64,000 nt of DNA from positions 1,364,001 to 1,428,000 of the forward strand of contig CAVVKW010000004.1 in assembly GCA_963749035.1 (NCBI GenBank), in the 5' to 3' direction. Positions 60,506 through 64,000 of this stretch are shown here, one piece after another; within the stretch, counting starts at the first letter, position 1; the number at the start of each line of letters is the position of its first letter. Source of the DNA: CAVVKW01 sp963749035 (lineage in GTDB: Bacteria; Verrucomicrobiota; Verrucomicrobiia; Chthoniobacterales; JAATET01). The translations under genes and the position numbers were made by a program. Below the pieces are notes generated by a model that saw only the letters and a list, made by a program, of their open reading frames with translations, ran no database searches and had not been told where the DNA came from.

Positions 60506-62533
60506 ATGCCATCATCCCGCCTCGACTTCCGCCTCGATGCCGAGGCTCCCGGCTCCCGAGCTCGCGCCACCACCTTTCGCACCCTCCACAACGAAGTCAC
60601 GACGCCGATCTTCATGCCCGTCGGCACGCAGGCCACCGTCAAAGCCCAGCTCCCCCAATCCCTCGAGTCAAGCGGCTCGCAGATCCTCCTCGCCAACACC
60701 TATCACCTCCTCCTCCGACCCGGCCCGGAGGTCTTCCGTCGACTCGGCGGCATCCACAAATTCACGACGTGGCCGCGCTCCGTCCTCACCGACTCCGGCG
60801 GTTTTCAGATCTTCTCCCTTCCCCACGCCCGGTCCCTCACCGAAGCGGGAGCGTCGTTTCGCAGCTACGTGGACGGCCGCACGCTCCTTCTCAGTCCCGA
60901 GGTCAGCGTCGAAACTCAGATCGCCATCGGAAGCGACATCATGATGGCACTCGACCAATGCGTCCCGTCCACCGCCGACGAAGCCACCGCCCGTTCCGCC
61001 GTCGAACTCACCCAACGGTGGGCCGTGCGTAGCCTCGCCGCGCGCGGCGATTCGCCCGCCGCTCTCTTCGGGATCGTTCAAGGAGCCATCAGCCAACAAC
61101 TTCGCCGCGAGAGTGCCGACGGCCTCACCAACCTCCCCTTCGACGGCTTCGCTCTCGGCGGGCTCGCCGTCGGAGAATCCAAATCCGAACGCGAGGACAC
61201 CTGCGCGCACGGAGCCGACCTCCTTCCCCGCGACAAGCCCCGCTACCTCATGGGCGTCGGAACCCCCCTCGACATCCTCGAAGCCGTCCACCGCGGCATC
61301 GACATGTTCGACTGCATCATCCCGACCCAGGTCGCCCGCCGCGGCGGCGCGTTCACCTCCCGCGGTTTCATCCAACTCCGTCGCGGAGTCCACAAATTCT
61401 CCGACTCCCGCCTCGATCCCCTCTGCACGTGCCCGACCTGCGCCCGCCACTCGCGCGCCTACCTCCACCACCTCACGAAAACCGACGAGACCCTCGGCTG
61501 GCAGCTCATCGGCGAGCACAACATCTGGTTCTACCACCAGCTCACGCGGGAAATACGCGCCAGCATCCTCCAAGGCCGCTTCCTCAAGCTCTATCAAGAC
61601 CGAAGAACTCTGCTCGGTCAGGACGATCTCGATCATCCGGTCTCGGGCCCAACCCGAAAGCCCGTCAAAATCCCGCAGCTCGGCGCGTATCGGATTCACA
61701 CCGCCCACGAAGGTTTCGCCAGCATCCTCCACCGCGACAGCGGCGAGATCATGCACTCGCGCACCCCGCCGCTCGAGGAAGCTCAGTTCCTCTACGTCGA
61801 TCAATCGCAACTCGCTTCCCGCCTCCGCGAGACCACCACCCGACCGCTCGTGATCTGGGACGTTGGCCTCGGTGCCGCCGCCAACGCCATGGCCGCCATT
61901 CGTTGCCACGAAGCGACACCCTCCGCCCGGCCTCTCCACGTCATCAGCTTCGAGAACGACCTCGACTCTCTCCGACTCGCCTTCGCCCACAACGAGCGCT
62001 TCCCCTACCTCCGCCACAGCGCACCGCACCGCATCCTCGAAAGCGGCGCTTGGACGTCCCGCTCCAACCCCGACCTTCAGTGGACCCTCGTCCCCGGCGA
62101 CTACGTCGAGACACTCAGCACCGCCCCGGCACCGCCGGACATCGTCTTCTACGACATGTTTTCGGCCAAGACCACCGACGCTCCCTGGACGCTCGAGGCC
62201 TTTCGACGCCTCTACGCGGCCTGCGACCAAGGCCGTCACCCCACCGAACTTTTCACCTACACCGTCGCAACCTCCACCCGCGTCGTGATGCTCGCCGCCG
62301 GATTCCTCATCGCGCGCGGCGTCGGCACCGGACCCAAAGCCGAAACCACCATCGCGCTCACCCCTTCAGTCCTTGGTCTTCACGACCGCACCCTCGTCGG
62401 ACCGGAGTGGCTCGAAAAATGGGACCGCTCCGCCGCCAAATTTCCACCCGAACTCCCCGCATCCGAACACCCCGCCTTCGAGCAAAGCATCCGCTCCCAC
62501 CCTCAATTCCAAGCCCCCCGCTCAGCGGAATAA
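60506..62533 (+). CDS. tgt: tRNA-guanine transglycosylase fused to MnmD-like tRNA methyltransferase
   Basis: This 675-aa protein has two domains. Residues about 1-385 are a complete bacterial Tgt, with catalytic DSGGFQIFSLP, substrate loop GGLAVGESKSERED, nucleophile region MFDCIIPTQVARRGGAFTS, and zinc site CTCPTCARHSRAYLHHL. Residues about 390-660 match the MnmC N-terminal/MnmD methyltransferase family. There the SAM loop VIWDVGLGAAANAMAA and FENDLDSLRLA are visible, as are FYDMFSAKTTDAPWT and FTYTVATSTRVVMLAAGFLIARGVGTGPKAETT. Tgt installs preQ1 at G34; MnmD-type enzymes methylate U34. The fusion is unusual and points to joint wobble-base modification. Confidence 0.92.
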   Translation: MPSSRLDFRLDAEAPGSRARATTFRTLHNEVTTPIFMPVGTQATVKAQLPQSLESSGSQILLANTYHLLLRPGPEVFRRLGGIHKFTTWPRSVLTDSGGFQIFSLPHARSLTEAGASFRSYVDGRTLLLSPEVSVETQIAIGSDIMMALDQCVPSTADEATARSAVELTQRWAVRSLAARGDSPAALFGIVQGAISQQLRRESADGLTNLPFDGFALGGLAVGESKSEREDTCAHGADLLPRDKPRYLMGVGTPLDILEAVHRGIDMFDCIIPTQVARRGGAFTSRGFIQLRRGVHKFSDSRLDPLCTCPTCARHSRAYLHHLTKTDETLGWQLIGEHNIWFYHQLTREIRASILQGRFLKLYQDRRTLLGQDDLDHPVSGPTRKPVKIPQLGAYRIHTAHEGFASILHRDSGEIMHSRTPPLEEAQFLYVDQSQLASRLRETTTRPLVIWDVGLGAAANAMAAIRCHEATPSARPLHVISFENDLDSLRLAFAHNERFPYLRHSAPHRILESGAWTSRSNPDLQWTLVPGDYVETLSTAPAPPDIVFYDMFSAKTTDAPWTLEAFRRLYAACDQGRHPTELFTYTVATSTRVVMLAAGFLIARGVGTGPKAETTIALTPSVLGLHDRTLVGPEWLEKWDRSAAKFPPELPASEHPAFEQSIRSHPQFQAPRSAE

Positions 62534-62574
62534 AAAAGATCGGCGTCCCTCTGCTCAATCTGCGGACAAAATCA

Positions 62575-64000
62575 TCACTCCTCAGCGGCCAGCGCAGTTC
62601 CCCCCGCCTGGTGCAACGTGACCTGCTGGAACGGAATCTCCAACCCGAACTCGTTGCACGCGTCCACGCCGATCCGTTGCATCGCCCGCTGCATCGGATA
62701 ATATTTCGGTGCCATCGTCCCCGTCAGATCGAGCAAAACCTCGTAGTCCAACGAAGACGCGTTCGCCAAAGCGAATTCGACCTTCAGCGAAACGATGTTC
62801 ACCGGATCGACCAGCTTCTCGATTTCCTTGTGAAAGTATTGCTTAAAGTTTTCCAGGATCTCGGTCGTGCATTTCCCCTGCTCGTCGTAATCGATCCCAA
62901 TCGTCGTTTTCACCCGGAATCCGTGTGAATGGTTCTTCGGATTTTGGCCGAGATACGCCTCCGTCTGATACATTTTCAACGCCCCACCCAGCAGCTTCAG
63001 CCGCACCATTTCCGCGCTCTGGAAGATCACTTTCCCGTAGGAGTCATCGTCGAGCAGCACCCAGTCCCCCTCTTCCGAAGGGAAGTAAGGCTCGTCGTCG
63101 TAAACCGGCCGCGAGAGGTAATCGCGCAACTGCGCCACCGGCATCCGCACCATTCCGCCTCGCAGCACCGGGTTTCGCAAGATCGTGAAGAACGTCAGAT
63201 TCTCCACCATCCACGGGATTCCGTTGAAATTGATCCGTTCCCCCTCCCTCACCGGCCCCAAATTCAGCAGCATCCGAGCGTCATCCACAAACCCCGGGAT
63301 CGCGTCCTTCGCCGCGAACACCACACCGAGCAGAATCAGCAGCACCAAACTCAGCATCACCCAGTCGCCCGCCAGGAAGAAAACCAACACCGCCGCGCCG
63401 ACCGAGAGCAAAACCGTCATCACCGCAAAAAGCACGTTGAACAAACGCGTGCTGAACGTCCGCGGCCCCTTGTGCAGCGGACTCCGCTTCGCAATCACCC
63501 CTTCGAGCCACCGAAACGCCACGAACACCGCGACCGCCGCCAGAATCGCGAAGAGCAAATTCCGGCCACGCGTCCGAAAAAACGACGCGACTCCGCCGCG
63601 CGCCTTGTCGAAGAACGACTTCTGCCCGACTTCCAGCTCATCCACCCGGTAGCCCAACACGCTCAGGTCGTTCTGGATTTCTTTAAACCGCAGCGCCCAC
63701 TCCTCCTGCACGTTCCTGAGCTCGCGGGTAACCTCCGGATCCTGCCCCTCTGCGATCACGCGATTCAGAGTTTCCAAAGCCTTCCCGACGATGTCCCGCT
63801 GCTGCTTCAACGTGTCAAATTTCTCCCGCGTCCGTTGAGCCTCGCGCGAGCCCTTCGTGGCCCGCTTGAACTCGTCGATCACCGGTCGCACCATTTCCTC
63901 GATGGACCCCTTCAACGTCAACGGCTCCTCCGTGACCGACTGAAACCCACTCAGATCGACGTTCGTCGCGATGTCCAACAGGTCAAATCTCGCGTTTCCC
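62575..64000 (-). CDS. MscS-family mechanosensitive channel, N-terminus beyond right edge
   Basis: The C-terminal ~475 residues are inside the window and the frame stays open to the right edge (the TTG at 63978 is probably internal). A coiled-coil-like N-terminal region (DEFKRATKGSREAQRTREKFDTLKQQRD) precedes at least three membrane helices (AILAAVAVFVAFRWLE, MTVLLSVGAAVLVFFLAG, WVMLSLVLLILLGVVF). A cytoplasmic beta-rich domain follows (GPVREGERINFNGIPWMVENLTFFTILRNPVLRGGMVRMP). This fits large MscS-like channels that release solutes under osmotic downshock. The pore helix Gly/Ala pattern is less clear, so a non-channel MscS-like role is possible. Confidence 0.78.
   Translation of the reverse strand, partial: GNARFDLLDIATNVDLSGFQSVTEEPLTLKGSIEEMVRPVIDEFKRATKGSREAQRTREKFDTLKQQRDIVGKALETLNRVIAEGQDPEVTRELRNVQEEWALRFKEIQNDLSVLGYRVDELEVGQKSFFDKARGGVASFFRTRGRNLLFAILAAVAVFVAFRWLEGVIAKRSPLHKGPRTFSTRLFNVLFAVMTVLLSVGAAVLVFFLAGDWVMLSLVLLILLGVVFAAKDAIPGFVDDARMLLNLGPVREGERINFNGIPWMVENLTFFTILRNPVLRGGMVRMPVAQLRDYLSRPVYDDEPYFPSEEGDWVLLDDDSYGKVIFQSAEMVRLKLLGGALKMYQTEAYLGQNPKNHSHGFRVKTTIGIDYDEQGKCTTEILENFKQYFHKEIEKLVDPVNIVSLKVEFALANASSLDYEVLLDLTGTMAPKYYPMQRAMQRIGVDACNEFGLEIPFQQVTLHQAGGTALAAEE

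Overview
The window is a high-GC (about two-thirds G+C by eye), densely coded stretch of a bacterial chromosome with no rRNA, tRNA or CRISPR array that I could see. Protein content points to a Gram-negative, heterotrophic member of the PVC group, most likely Verrucomicrobiota. The evidence is a secreted subtilisin with a 'GDPDGDG...EYA' C-terminal module common in that phylum, RND efflux genes, LpxL-type acyltransferase, SurA-like and YfgM-like envelope proteins, and many exported proteins of unknown function. This assignment is an inference from family content, not from a marker gene.

Layout. 1-6.1 kb: start of a MoxR ATPase, yjbQ, DUF423 protein, malate dehydrogenase, then plus-strand AI-2E-type permease, metG and an LpxL-like acyltransferase. 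6.17-7.47 kb: a 1305-bp IS3-family element with an amber codon inside orfB. 7.5-13.1 kb (minus): ECF sigma / anti-sigma / exported protein / methyltransferase operon, an acidic protein, rlmN, and a GH1 lipoprotein. 13.1-22 kb: trpA, recD2, cinA, SirB1-like protein, a CPXCG zinc-ribbon-like protein, rsfS, nadD, nagZ. 22-32 kb: two polytopic membrane proteins (one Agl23-like), a YfgM-like protein, cysK, pterin dehydratase, and an RND pump with adaptor. 32.7-45 kb: 1311-aa secreted protease, a CreD-like pair, a COG0523 GTPase with a GlcD-like oxidase, ubiX-xylB, ktrB. 45-55 kb: peroxiredoxin, class IV aminotransferase, mfd, SurA-like PPIase, pdxA, DCC protein, and an 875-aa glucosidase. 55-62.5 kb (plus): alkaline phosphatase, TAT phosphoesterase, a repeat protein, SDR epimerase, SOUL protein, a YkgJ cysteine-cluster protein, and a Tgt fused to an MnmD-like methyltransferase. 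The window ends in an MscS-family channel running off the right edge.

The most unusual content is not a gene. At least five families of short interspersed repeats occupy the gaps and even coding sequence: heptamer A (CTCAACA), heptamer B (ATCCAAA), octamer C (CTTCGCGT), a 9-10 bp unit D (AATCCTGTTA), and a roughly 95-bp double-palindrome element F. They are placed non-randomly. B arrays mostly sit directly before start codons. D arrays sit between convergent genes. A arrays lie in frame inside metG and at four places in mfd in the stop-free orientation. They lie at the 3' ends of metG, ubiX and rsfS in the stop-rich orientation. Other points worth checking are the Tgt-MnmD fusion, an alkaline phosphatase that has lost two metal-ligand histidines, an aminotransferase lacking the conserved PLP-contacting Glu, a probable non-AUG start in the YkgJ gene, and a new-looking 19-20 residue repeat in an exported protein.
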